Assembly (NCBI GenBank): GCA_902782475.1
Contig: CACZNR010000219.1
Coordinates: 1 to 23,662 of the forward strand
Source of the DNA: an uncultured Eubacteriales bacterium
GTDB lineage: Bacteria; Bacillota; Clostridia; Christensenellales; Christensenellaceae
DNA length: 23,662 nucleotides
Reading direction: 5' to 3'
This document shows positions 14,014 through 21,850 of this stretch, piece by piece (positions within the stretch are counted from its first letter, which is position 1; each line of letters starts with the position of its first letter). Made by a program: the position numbers and the translations under genes. The notes beneath the pieces were generated by a model that did no database searches, had not been told where the DNA came from, and saw only the letters and a list, made by a program, of their open reading frames with translations.

Positions 14014-16113
14014 TCAGTAATTTATTATCAGTACATTGTTCTCGTTCGATTCATCGAACTCTATGACTCTGTGAGTATCCAGTCCCTTTTTTATCCAGCT
14101 CTCCATTCTTTCCGAGCTGAAAGTCCTGTCATAAAGTATACAGTATCTTACCTTTTTTCTGTCCAGGAGTTCAAGTCTGTTAAGGAACATCTCCATGCTG
14201 TCTTCATCCATGAGTGTGCCGTACTGCTCCACGTCATAGTTCGTAGGCAGATCTATATAGATAAGATCCCTCCTGCCCATCTTTTCAGACAGCTCACCTT
14301 TTCCCAGCAGATCTCCCTTATCCACAGAGATCCTTACTCTGTGCCTGTCATTAAAGAACTCCTCCAGTGCATTTTTCCTCTGGGCATTGAAATCTCTCTT
14401 GCCTACGGCAGGCGAGAATATCTTCTTTTTCGTATATCTTGGAAGCCTGTGATAGCCAAATATCAGAAGGATATAGAACATGGCATATTTCCTTGCCTGG
14501 TCCTTCTCCAAATGATAATCCTTTCTGAGTCTGTTATATGAATCCCTGTTAACGCTCAGGAGCCCTTCCTCCGAGGAGACTCCATAGTGCTCATAACCAA
14601 GGGCGTCAGTATCGGAGAATCCGTATTCCTTTATGATCTCAGTCACAAGGGACATAAACTCTTTTCCGTCCTCAGCAAACATAAGCTCCACGAACTCTCT
14701 TACATCTTTTCTCTCATCCAGAAGCTCTATCCTTTTTGCCTGACTTCTCAGGGCAGCTTCCATGCCTTCTGCCCCTATGAGATGCAGAGTCTCTATGTTG
14801 TCAGGAAGGAATGGCACAGCCAGTCTGTTAAGCTCATTCCTGTCACCTGCAAAGTTGATCGGGAACTGACATTTTTTCTGCAGTGTCCTCTTTGGCTTAA
14901 GAACTATGACACCACCCTTGGATGTCACACTTTCCCTTATGTTCTGGTCCTTTTTGAATTCATACATGAGGTACAGCTGTTCTTGTCTGGTCTCCATGGG
15001 AGGAAACTCCACATGTATGCTACCGAAAGTCTGCAACAGTTCAAAGCAGTCCTTCATGGAGATCTTGGAAACAATTCTTGAGCTCTGGGCAAAGCTTACC
15101 TTGGGAAGATCCACAAGGATCAGCTTTGAGGATATCCCCTTAAGGAGCTCCTCCAGTACCTTAAGTGCATTCTTCTTGGAATAAAGAGACTTCTTGGATG
15201 ACTGCTGAGGCTTAAGGGTCTTTCTGTTCAGCTCTGGTTTTTTCCATGTCACCACATTTTCAGTCAGATGATAGATGTCACAGTACTGTCTTGAATCCTC
15301 AGGAAAATCAAGGTATGTCACATCGCTGTAATTGAAAGGCGCTATGACATTAGCATCTGTATTAAATATCCTGTTATCCTTCCTGTTCCGGTTCTCTATC
15401 CTTGGCACTTCAAGCTCCAAGGGCTTCCATATGATAGGAGGCTTTCTGTGTGAATCGTAGTTGGAATATGTGTTGGCCGCTTTATTCATGGCCTGAACAA
15501 GGGATACCAGAAGCACCGCTTCTTCTCTTTCGTTTATCTTTCCTGTGAGCCTCTTTGCCTTGATGTCGTCCCTTATATAATCTATCTTTCTTGCTGCAGT
15601 AGCCCCGAAATATGATCCGGCATAGTTTTTCGTCACATAGCCGTCATTCATGGCATCTATGCTGTTATATAGCGAGATTATCCTCTTTATCTTGTCGTTA
15701 TCAACATCCTCGCTCATGTACCATGCTTTAAGATACGTGTATGAGAGAGTAAGTATGTCGTTAAGTATCAGTGTCTTGTCCGCAAACGCTATCTCTGCTC
15801 CTCCGGACCCTGCAAAGTAGTCCGCAAAGGTCTCGAAGCTGTCGACGTTCCTTGCCGCAACATCCCTGAGGAAATATGAATACTCCGCCTTGTTTCCAAG
15901 ATAACGGATATCTCCCTGGGAAAAAGTAAGGGGATCTGAAGCACCCGAAAGAGACAATGCCTTCACTATCTCTGAAGCATTGCTCTCTGACCACTGAAAA
16001 CGACCGTTGCGCTTCCTTGGCCTCGAAATGACTTTTTTCCTTATAAGATCGTATATCTCCCGGTTGGTGATACCAAGGTTCTTTGAAATGACACTGGTCC
16101 CTACGTAATACAT
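14014..16113 (-). CDS. Tandem D12-class DNA adenine methylase-like protein with N-terminal helix-turn-helix; catalytic motifs altered
   Basis: 699 residues in three parts. Residues 1-55 resemble a MerR-type winged helix (LGITNREIYDLIRKKVI). Residues about 66-300 are a D12-type N6-adenine methylase fold: RYLGNK (70-75), an intact SAM loop FADYFAGSGG (96-105), LILNDI, then YLDFPEDSRQY (267-277), where active relatives have DPPYNSRQY. Residues about 415-699 look like a second D12 copy: INFAGDRNE where PGGK is expected, LHLIGAEG for the SAM loop, FSPAVGKRDFN (566-576), and LIYIDLPTNY (617-626) where DPPY is expected. The tandem layout recalls the FokI methylase, whose two domains each carry DPPY. 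Both motif IVs are lost here, so methylation is doubtful; DNA binding is likely. The frame is intact. It starts 2 nt after mtnN. No restriction nuclease is adjacent. Confidence 0.8.
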   Translation of the reverse strand: MYYVGTSVISKNLGITNREIYDLIRKKVISRPRKRNGRFQWSESNASEIVKALSLSGASDPLTFSQGDIRYLGNKAEYSYFLRDVAARNVDSFETFADYFAGSGGAEIAFADKTLILNDILTLSYTYLKAWYMSEDVDNDKIKRIISLYNSIDAMNDGYVTKNYAGSYFGATAARKIDYIRDDIKAKRLTGKINEREEAVLLVSLVQAMNKAANTYSNYDSHRKPPIIWKPLELEVPRIENRNRKDNRIFNTDANVIAPFNYSDVTYLDFPEDSRQYCDIYHLTENVVTWKKPELNRKTLKPQQSSKKSLYSKKNALKVLEELLKGISSKLILVDLPKVSFAQSSRIVSKISMKDCFELLQTFGSIHVEFPPMETRQEQLYLMYEFKKDQNIRESVTSKGGVIVLKPKRTLQKKCQFPINFAGDRNELNRLAVPFLPDNIETLHLIGAEGMEAALRSQAKRIELLDERKDVREFVELMFAEDGKEFMSLVTEIIKEYGFSDTDALGYEHYGVSSEEGLLSVNRDSYNRLRKDYHLEKDQARKYAMFYILLIFGYHRLPRYTKKKIFSPAVGKRDFNAQRKNALEEFFNDRHRVRISVDKGDLLGKGELSEKMGRRDLIYIDLPTNYDVEQYGTLMDEDSMEMFLNRLELLDRKKVRYCILYDRTFSSERMESWIKKGLDTHRVIEFDESNENNVLIINY

Positions 16114-16115
16114 GC

Positions 16116-16823
16116 CTATAATCTGCTTACAGCCTCCATGAGCATCCTTGCAGATCTGTCTGCAACCATCTCTTCAAAATTTTCGATGGATTCCTGGGCA
16201 TTCTCATCGGCAAGGTCACTTAAGCATCTTATGATGACTGCCTCAACACCGTTCTTGTTTGCAACATGAAGTATGGCTCCACCTTCCATCTCGGCAGCAT
16301 AGGCATCATATCTTTCCCTGAGCTCATCCTTGAGCTCTTTCTTCGAAACAAAGATATCTCCTGTGGCGATGGTCCCGACATGGATGTTCTCTTCGTTCAT
16401 GAGATCCCTTGCCGCTTCGTGAATGCATGAGATGAGCCTCTCGCTGGAACGGAAATACACAGGCTCATCATGGGGATACCCGTCCATATCCACATAACCC
16501 TTTACATATCCCACAGGTGAAAGATCGTAGTCATGCTCGACTGCATCCTTCCCTATGACGATGTCACCCACATGCATACCGTGAGCCACACCTCCGGCAA
16601 TACCTGTATTGATAAGAGCATCTGCTCCGTATATATCTATCATGACCTGCGCACATACTGCAGCATTGACTTTACCCATTCCGGATCTTGAAAGAACAAT
16701 GTCGTGCCCCTGAAGCTTTCCCGTATAAAAGATCATTCCTGCCTTCCTGTCTTCCTCAAGTCCTTCCATGGAAGCCTTCAGCAGTTCGATCTCACTTTGC
16801 ATCGCGCCTATGATACCAATCAT
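16116..16823 (-). CDS. mtnN: 5'-methylthioadenosine/S-adenosylhomocysteine nucleosidase
   Basis: Hydrolyses MTA and SAH to adenine plus the thioribose or ribosyl-homocysteine product, removing the inhibitor made by SAM-dependent methyltransferases. The 235 residues match the family length. The catalytic residues are visible: E11 in AMQSE, M179/E180 in AEMEGGAI, and D203 in RCLSDLAD. ITGIAGG-like NTGIAGGV (72-79) lies in the nucleoside pocket. The start has a GGAGGG site; a TATAAT -10 (16849-16854) lies upstream without a clear -35. It is the first gene of an operon with the pseudo-methylase (2-nt gap) and cyclophilin. Confidence 0.95.
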   Translation of the reverse strand: MIGIIGAMQSEIELLKASMEGLEEDRKAGMIFYTGKLQGHDIVLSRSGMGKVNAAVCAQVMIDIYGADALINTGIAGGVAHGMHVGDIVIGKDAVEHDYDLSPVGYVKGYVDMDGYPHDEPVYFRSSERLISCIHEAARDLMNEENIHVGTIATGDIFVSKKELKDELRERYDAYAAEMEGGAILHVANKNGVEAVIIRCLSDLADENAQESIENFEEMVADRSARMLMEAVSRL

Positions 16824-16876
16824 TTTTCCCTCCGAAAATATATGATCAATTATAGGATATCACAATCCCCGCTATG

Positions 16877-16905
16877 TTTAAAAAGAATTTCCTCGTTGTT
16901 ATAAT
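16877..16905 (+). promoter_or_regulatory. Promoter of the MATE transporter gene
   Basis: TTTAAA (16877-16882), 17-bp spacer, TATAAT (16900-16905). The start would be about 20 nt before the ATG. It is divergent from the mtnN -10 at 16849-16854. Confidence 0.55.
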
Positions 16906-16931
16906 AATACTGTTTTTCAAGGAGGGTGCCC

Positions 16932-18323
16932 ATGGACAGAACACAACACAAAAGTTCAGCAAGAGAGATATTCAGGCTCGCCTGGCCTACGATGGTAGAG
17001 CAGTTCCTTCAGACCATAGTTATCTACATAAATACCGCCATGGTAGGAGCTCTTGGAGAAAAGGCTTCTGCTGCCATAGGTATAACAGGAACAACGACAT
17101 GGCTGCTGATGAGTCCCGCATGGGCTCTTGGAGTCTGCACCACAGCCTGCATATCCAGAGCCGTCGGCGAAAATGATCCTCGGCTGGTGCGTTCCTATAC
17201 GTCCCAGGCTCTTAAGGTCTCTGTTGTGCTGAGCATCATAGTTACTATCCTCACCCTTACGCTGAGTCCATATATACCAGGATGGCTCGGAGCGGAAAAG
17301 GACATCCAGGCAGATGCATCAAGATACTTCTCCCTGGTCTGTGCTCCCTATCTTTTCAACGTACTTAATATAATCTTCAGTGCGGTACTTCGCGGTGCTG
17401 GTGATACAAGGTCCACCATGAACGTGAATCTGATAATAAACATCGTGCACGTGATATTCAATTTCTTCTTCATATATCCTACACGTACCATATCGATACT
17501 CGGACTGTCATTCGACATGTTCGGATTCGGACTCGAGGTCGCAGGTGCAGGGCTTTCCACTGCCATCACCTATGTCCTCGGAGGCATACTTATGATCCTT
17601 TCATATCTCAAGCATCCGATACTGCACTCAAAGGGTGACAGACTATTTATTAAGGACAATGATTCTCTTAAATACATGATAGCAATGGCCATACCTCTGG
17701 TGCTCACAAGGATCATCTCCTCTGCAGGCCAGGTGGTATTTACCGGTCTTGTAGCAAGCCTTGGAACCACTGTATTCGCAGCTCATTCCATAGCGCTAAC
17801 TGCTGAGGAAGCCTTCTATATTCCGGGCTTCGGCATGCAGTCCGCAGCCATTTCCCTTACAGGCAATGCCATAGGTGAAAGGAACCGCGAGAAGATGCGC
17901 ACAAATTCCAGGATGCTGATGATCATATCATCCAGCCTCATGGCTGTTACCGGTGCTCTTCTTTTCATCTTCTCAAGAAACATGATGACATTATTTTCAC
18001 CGGATGCCGCCGTCATCGACTACGGAGCTGCCGCTCTCAAGATCGTGGCCATATCGGAGCCGGTGTTCGGATTATCCATAATACTCGAAGGCATCTTCAA
18101 CGGTGCCGGAGATACACGCCACCCTCTTATCTATGCAAGTCTAAGCATGTGGGGCATAAGGATACTCGGAACATATCTCTGTGTAAACGTATTCGGCCTG
18201 GGGCTCAATGCAGTATGGCTGTGCATGGTAGGTGACAATACAATAAGAGGTATCTTACTTTTCGTAAAATACCTCCGTACAGATCTGTTCTCATTATCCC
18301 TAAAGGATCAGCCTTCATTATAA
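16932..18323 (+). CDS. MATE family multidrug/cation efflux transporter
   Basis: An integral membrane antiporter that exports drugs or metabolites using Na+ or H+. The 463 residues form about 12 hydrophobic segments in two related halves. Family features are the N-terminal RLAWPTMVEQF, GAGDTRSTMNVN near residue 155, and GAGDTRHPL near 390, the repeated GAGDT motif typical of MATE proteins. A GTG at 16926 is in frame, but the ATG at 16932 is preferred because AAGGAGG (16919-16925) lies 6 nt before it. Its end overlaps the end of the convergent gnd gene by 16 bp. The substrate is not predictable. Confidence 0.93.
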   Translation: MDRTQHKSSAREIFRLAWPTMVEQFLQTIVIYINTAMVGALGEKASAAIGITGTTTWLLMSPAWALGVCTTACISRAVGENDPRLVRSYTSQALKVSVVLSIIVTILTLTLSPYIPGWLGAEKDIQADASRYFSLVCAPYLFNVLNIIFSAVLRGAGDTRSTMNVNLIINIVHVIFNFFFIYPTRTISILGLSFDMFGFGLEVAGAGLSTAITYVLGGILMILSYLKHPILHSKGDRLFIKDNDSLKYMIAMAIPLVLTRIISSAGQVVFTGLVASLGTTVFAAHSIALTAEEAFYIPGFGMQSAAISLTGNAIGERNREKMRTNSRMLMIISSSLMAVTGALLFIFSRNMMTLFSPDAAVIDYGAAALKIVAISEPVFGLSIILEGIFNGAGDTRHPLIYASLSMWGIRILGTYLCVNVFGLGLNAVWLCMVGDNTIRGILLFVKYLRTDLFSLSLKDQPSL

Positions 18324-19753
18324 ACCGTGGAAGCGGTATCTCCGCCTTTCCCTGTCCAGTTCGTGTGATAGAATTCACCACGCTCCCTGTCCGTCCTCTC
18401 GTACATGTGTGCACCGAAGAAATCCCTCTGGGCCTGTATCATGTTCGTATGAAGGCTGGTGCTCCTAAGCGAATCAAAATAGCTTAGAGCTGATGACATG
18501 GCAGGAACCGGTATTCCTGCTTTAATTGCCTCTGAGACAACGTTTCTTGCATCATCAAGGCATTTACTTACCCTTTCAGCAAACCGTTCGCTAAACAGCA
18601 GATTTTCAAGTTCAGGTTCTTTTTCATATGCCCCTGATATGTCTTCAAGGAACACCGATCTTATGATGCACCCCTCTCTCCAGAGCAGCGCAAGTTTTCC
18701 GAGATCTATGTTCCATCCGTTCTTTTCTGATGCTCTTTTTATAAGTGAGAAACCCTGTGCATAGGATATCATCTTTGCAAGATACACAGTGTTCTCCAGT
18801 CTCTCAACTATGTCTTCCCTATCACCGATCCCTATGATGTCAGAGCCGAATATCCCACCGGCCTTTTCCCTGAGTGCCCTCTGGGAAGATATGTATCTCA
18901 TGAACACAGCTTCGCTTATGAGATTAAGAGGTTCTCCCTCGTCGAGGGCATTTATGCTTGTCCACTTTCCGGTACCCTTCTGGCCTGCTGTGTCAAGGAT
19001 ATGGTCGAGCACAAGTTCTCCGTCCTCCCTGACATCAAGTATCCCTGCAGTTATCTCGATAAGATAGCTGGACAGCTTTCCCCTGTTCCATCTGTAAAAT
19101 ATCCCGTGCATCTCCGGGGCACTGTATCCGGCATTCTTAAGTATGGAATATGCCTCACTTATTATCTCCATGTCACCATACTCTATGCCGTTATGGACCA
19201 TCTTTACAAAGTGCCCTGCACCATCAGGCCCAATGTAACCGCAGCATGGCTGTCCGTCTGCAGTTTTTGCACTCACTGCCATAAGGATGTCACTGCATAC
19301 ATCGAATCCTTCCCTCGAACCTCCGGGCATGAGGGACGGACCGTTCAGGGCTCCTTCTTCCCCGCCTGAAACTCCCATTCCAAGATAATATATGCCCTTG
19401 CTGGACAGCTCATGATATCTTCTTACAGTATCCTGATAATTGGAATTCCCTCCATCGATTATGACATCTCCCTGATCCAGCAGTGGGACCAGCTTTTCTA
19501 TCATATCGTCCACAGGTGCACCCTGTTTTATCATCAGCATTATCTTTCTTGGCTTTTCAAGAGCATCCGAAAGCTCTTCCAGTGTCCTGCAGCCTATGAA
19601 TGCCTTCCCTTTTCCTCTGCCGTCTATAAAGTTCTCAGTCTTGCTTGATGTCCTGTTATACACTGCCACAGTATAGCCGTTCCTCTCTACGTTGAGAGCA
19701 AGATTCTCGCCCATTACAGCAAGTCCGATTATCGCAAAATCAGCTTTCTTCAT
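18308..19753 (-). CDS. gnd: 6-phosphogluconate dehydrogenase, decarboxylating
   Basis: Oxidative pentose phosphate pathway: converts 6-phosphogluconate to ribulose-5-phosphate and CO2 with reduction of NAD(P)+. The 482 residues include the Rossmann start IGLAVMGENLALN, YNRTSSKT after the second strand (an NADP-type sequence), GVSGGEEGALNGPSLMPGG, VKMVHNGIEYGDME with the catalytic Lys/Asn, and the C-terminal tail DFFGAHMYERTDRERGEFYHTNW that folds over the partner subunit. The frame runs seven codons further upstream, but the ATG at 19751-19753 is chosen because AAAGGA precedes it and the protein then starts at the usual place. It follows fsa by 10 nt. Confidence 0.95.
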   Translation of the reverse strand: MKKADFAIIGLAVMGENLALNVERNGYTVAVYNRTSSKTENFIDGRGKGKAFIGCRTLEELSDALEKPRKIMLMIKQGAPVDDMIEKLVPLLDQGDVIIDGGNSNYQDTVRRYHELSSKGIYYLGMGVSGGEEGALNGPSLMPGGSREGFDVCSDILMAVSAKTADGQPCCGYIGPDGAGHFVKMVHNGIEYGDMEIISEAYSILKNAGYSAPEMHGIFYRWNRGKLSSYLIEITAGILDVREDGELVLDHILDTAGQKGTGKWTSINALDEGEPLNLISEAVFMRYISSQRALREKAGGIFGSDIIGIGDREDIVERLENTVYLAKMISYAQGFSLIKRASEKNGWNIDLGKLALLWREGCIIRSVFLEDISGAYEKEPELENLLFSERFAERVSKCLDDARNVVSEAIKAGIPVPAMSSALSYFDSLRSTSLHTNMIQAQRDFFGAHMYERTDRERGEFYHTNWTGKGGDTASTVYNEG

Positions 19754-19763
19754 ATCGTGTCCT

Positions 19764-20453
19764 TTACTTATCATCTCTTTTGAGATGTATACCCTTTACC
19801 TCTTCAATAAGTGAGTAATAATCTTTTTCAAAATTCTCTTCAGCAGTGAATGTTGCATCATGCTTGATGAGCTGTCTCAGTACATCAGGAGCTGCAGTTA
19901 CTGCTCCGACTCCATTCTTGCACAGTTCAAGGATCTGCTGCGAGTTCTTGAAGCTTGCTGCAAGCACGTCACTTTCCATATTATGTACCCTGAACATGTT
20001 ATGTATATCCGTTGCCACCTGAACACCATCTGCACCCATATTGTCCAGCCTGTTTACATAAGGAGCAGCATATCTTGCTCCTGCCTTTCCTGCCATGAAG
20101 GCCTGCATTGCAGTGTATATTGCAGTAGCCGTTATGTTTACACCTTCCTGTTTCAGCTTATGGATCGCTCTCAGACCCTCAGCAGATACAGGTATCTTTA
20201 TGAAAAGATCAGGTGAGATCGCATCCAGCATAAAATGTGCCTCTTCAATTATCCCTTCAGTCGTGTCAGAAATGACCTGTGCATGCAGCTGGGAATCAGA
20301 AGGGAGAAGTTCTCTTATGCTCTTGAGGAGCTTGAGCGGGTCCTGATGTTCATTTCTCAGTATAGTAGGATTCGTGGTCACGCCATCATATGGATAGGAA
20401 TTATAGAGCTCTTCTATCTCATAAAGATTTGCATTGTCGATAAGTACTAACAT
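19764..20453 (-). CDS. fsa: Fructose-6-phosphate aldolase / transaldolase-like protein
   Basis: A class I aldolase of the small transaldolase (TalC/FSA) family. The 229 residues contain TTNPTIL (26-32), the Schiff-base K86 in FIKIPVS, and ITATAIYTAMQA (107-118). Residues that mark fructose-6-phosphate aldolase rather than transaldolase are present: Q59 in HAQV, T110, and Y132 in APYVNR, equivalent to Q59, T109 and Y131 of E. coli FsaA. It may cleave fructose-6-phosphate to dihydroxyacetone and glyceraldehyde-3-phosphate, act as a transaldolase, or use a related sugar phosphate. The start has a CAGGAGAA site. It precedes gnd by 10 nt. Confidence 0.85.
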   Translation of the reverse strand: MLVLIDNANLYEIEELYNSYPYDGVTTNPTILRNEHQDPLKLLKSIRELLPSDSQLHAQVISDTTEGIIEEAHFMLDAISPDLFIKIPVSAEGLRAIHKLKQEGVNITATAIYTAMQAFMAGKAGARYAAPYVNRLDNMGADGVQVATDIHNMFRVHNMESDVLAASFKNSQQILELCKNGVGAVTAAPDVLRQLIKHDATFTAEENFEKDYYSLIEEVKGIHLKRDDK

Positions 20454-20485
20454 TTTCTGTTCTCCTGATTGATGTTAATGTTTAA

Positions 20486-20494
20486 TGCTATAAT
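20486..20494 (+). promoter_or_regulatory. Extended -10 promoter for pepT
   Basis: TGC-TATAAT with a poor -35. Transcription would start near 20501, about 37 nt before the pepT ATG; this rules out upstream in-frame ATGs at 20469 and 20472. Confidence 0.6.
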
Positions 20495-20537
20495 AAGTTT
20501 ATCATATTATGGACATTATCCTATAAGGAGATTCAAA

Positions 20538-21746
20538 ATGAATGTAGTAGAAAGATTACTTAAATATGTAAGATTTGAGACCACCAGTGATGAGAACTCC
20601 GAGACCATCCCCAGCACATCCAGCCAGAAAGTCCTTGGACAGGCTCTCGTTGACGAGATGAAAGAACTTGGCATAGAGGATGCTTTCATGGACGAATATG
20701 GCTATGTCTACGGAACGATACCCGGGACTAAAGCAGATGCTCCGGTGGTAGGACTGATAGCACATATGGACACCTCTCCTGACGCATCCGGAAAAGATGT
20801 AAATCCACGCATTGAGTATAACTATCAGGGTGGGGACATCCTTCTCAACGAAGCAGAAAAGATCTATCTGTCCCCTGACGATTATCCGATACTTTCCACT
20901 TACATAGGAAATGATATCATAGTTACTGACGGAAAGACACTTCTTGGAGCTGATGACAAGGCAGGGATCGCTGCCATAATGTCCGCTGCTGAGACAGTCA
21001 TAAACGGTGACAGACCTCATGGAACCATAAAGCTTGCATTTACTCCTGATGAAGAGATAGGAAGAGGGCCTCTTAAGTTTGATGTAAAAGGATTCGGAGC
21101 AGATTACGCGTATACCGTTGACGGTGGCACCATAGGTGGCATAGAATACGAAAATTTCAATGCTGCAGCTGCCACAGTAAAGATAAACGGAAAGAATATC
21201 CATCCAGGCTCAGCCAAGGAAAAGATGAAGAATTCAATACTCATAGCAATGGAGTTCCAGTCCCTTCTCCCGACCTTCGAAAGACCTGAATTTACAGAAA
21301 AGTACGAAGGTTTTTCACACCTGAACGAGATCTCAGGCAATGTTGAGATGACTAAACTTCACTATATACTCAGAGATCATGATTCAGAAAAACTCGAAAA
21401 GAAAAAACAGAATTTCCTTGATATCGCAGATTATCTGAACAGGAAATATGGTGCTGATACCATTGTTCTTGACATCAGGGACAGTTACAGAAATATGAAA
21501 GAGATCCTGCTCGATCATATGTACATTGTAGAAAAAGCCAAGGATGCCATGATCAAGTCAGGAGTAACTCCGCATGTCGACCCCATAAGGGGTGGAACGG
21601 ATGGTGCTCAGCTGTCATTTATGGGTCTTCCATGTCCAAACATATTTACAGGTGGAGAGAATATGCACGGAAGATTTGAATTCATCCCGGTACAGTCTCT
21701 CGAAAAATGTCAGGAAGTTATCGAAAACATAATTTATGATGCATGA
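20538..21746 (+). CDS. pepT: Peptidase T (tripeptide aminopeptidase, M20B)
   Basis: A cytosolic dizinc exopeptidase that removes the N-terminal residue from tripeptides. The 402 residues match the family length (about 408). Metal and catalytic residues: H76/D78 in AHMDTSPD, D139 in GADDKAG, E172/E173 in DEEIGRG, the GGTDGAQLSFMG segment, and the C-terminal NIFTGGENMHGRFEF histidine. ATAAGGAGA lies 7 nt before the ATG at 20538; the frame is open further upstream but has no ribosome site and would precede the predicted transcription start. Followed by a strong terminator. Confidence 0.96.
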   Translation: MNVVERLLKYVRFETTSDENSETIPSTSSQKVLGQALVDEMKELGIEDAFMDEYGYVYGTIPGTKADAPVVGLIAHMDTSPDASGKDVNPRIEYNYQGGDILLNEAEKIYLSPDDYPILSTYIGNDIIVTDGKTLLGADDKAGIAAIMSAAETVINGDRPHGTIKLAFTPDEEIGRGPLKFDVKGFGADYAYTVDGGTIGGIEYENFNAAAATVKINGKNIHPGSAKEKMKNSILIAMEFQSLLPTFERPEFTEKYEGFSHLNEISGNVEMTKLHYILRDHDSEKLEKKKQNFLDIADYLNRKYGADTIVLDIRDSYRNMKEILLDHMYIVEKAKDAMIKSGVTPHVDPIRGGTDGAQLSFMGLPCPNIFTGGENMHGRFEFIPVQSLEKCQEVIENIIYDA

Positions 21747-21785
21747 TGGTTCCTTGATCATATCGGTCATATAGGAAACAGATAA

Positions 21786-21819
21786 AATGGCACTTTGGGA
21801 TTCTATCCAAAGTGCCATT
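21786..21819. terminator. Bidirectional terminator between pepT and the surface protein gene
   Basis: A perfect 13-bp stem (AATGGCACTTTGG/CCAAAGTGCCATT, 8-nt loop) with a T-rich tail on the plus strand (ATTATCTTTATT) and TTTTAT on the minus strand. It serves both convergent genes. Confidence 0.9.
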
Positions 21820-21850
21820 ATCTTTATTGGTCTAAATACGCCTCAAATCA

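Noticed and set aside
14014..16113. Active restriction-modification methylase
   Set aside because: Both motif IV sequences deviate (DFPE, DLPT), the second SAM loop is eroded and there is no nuclease gene within the window.
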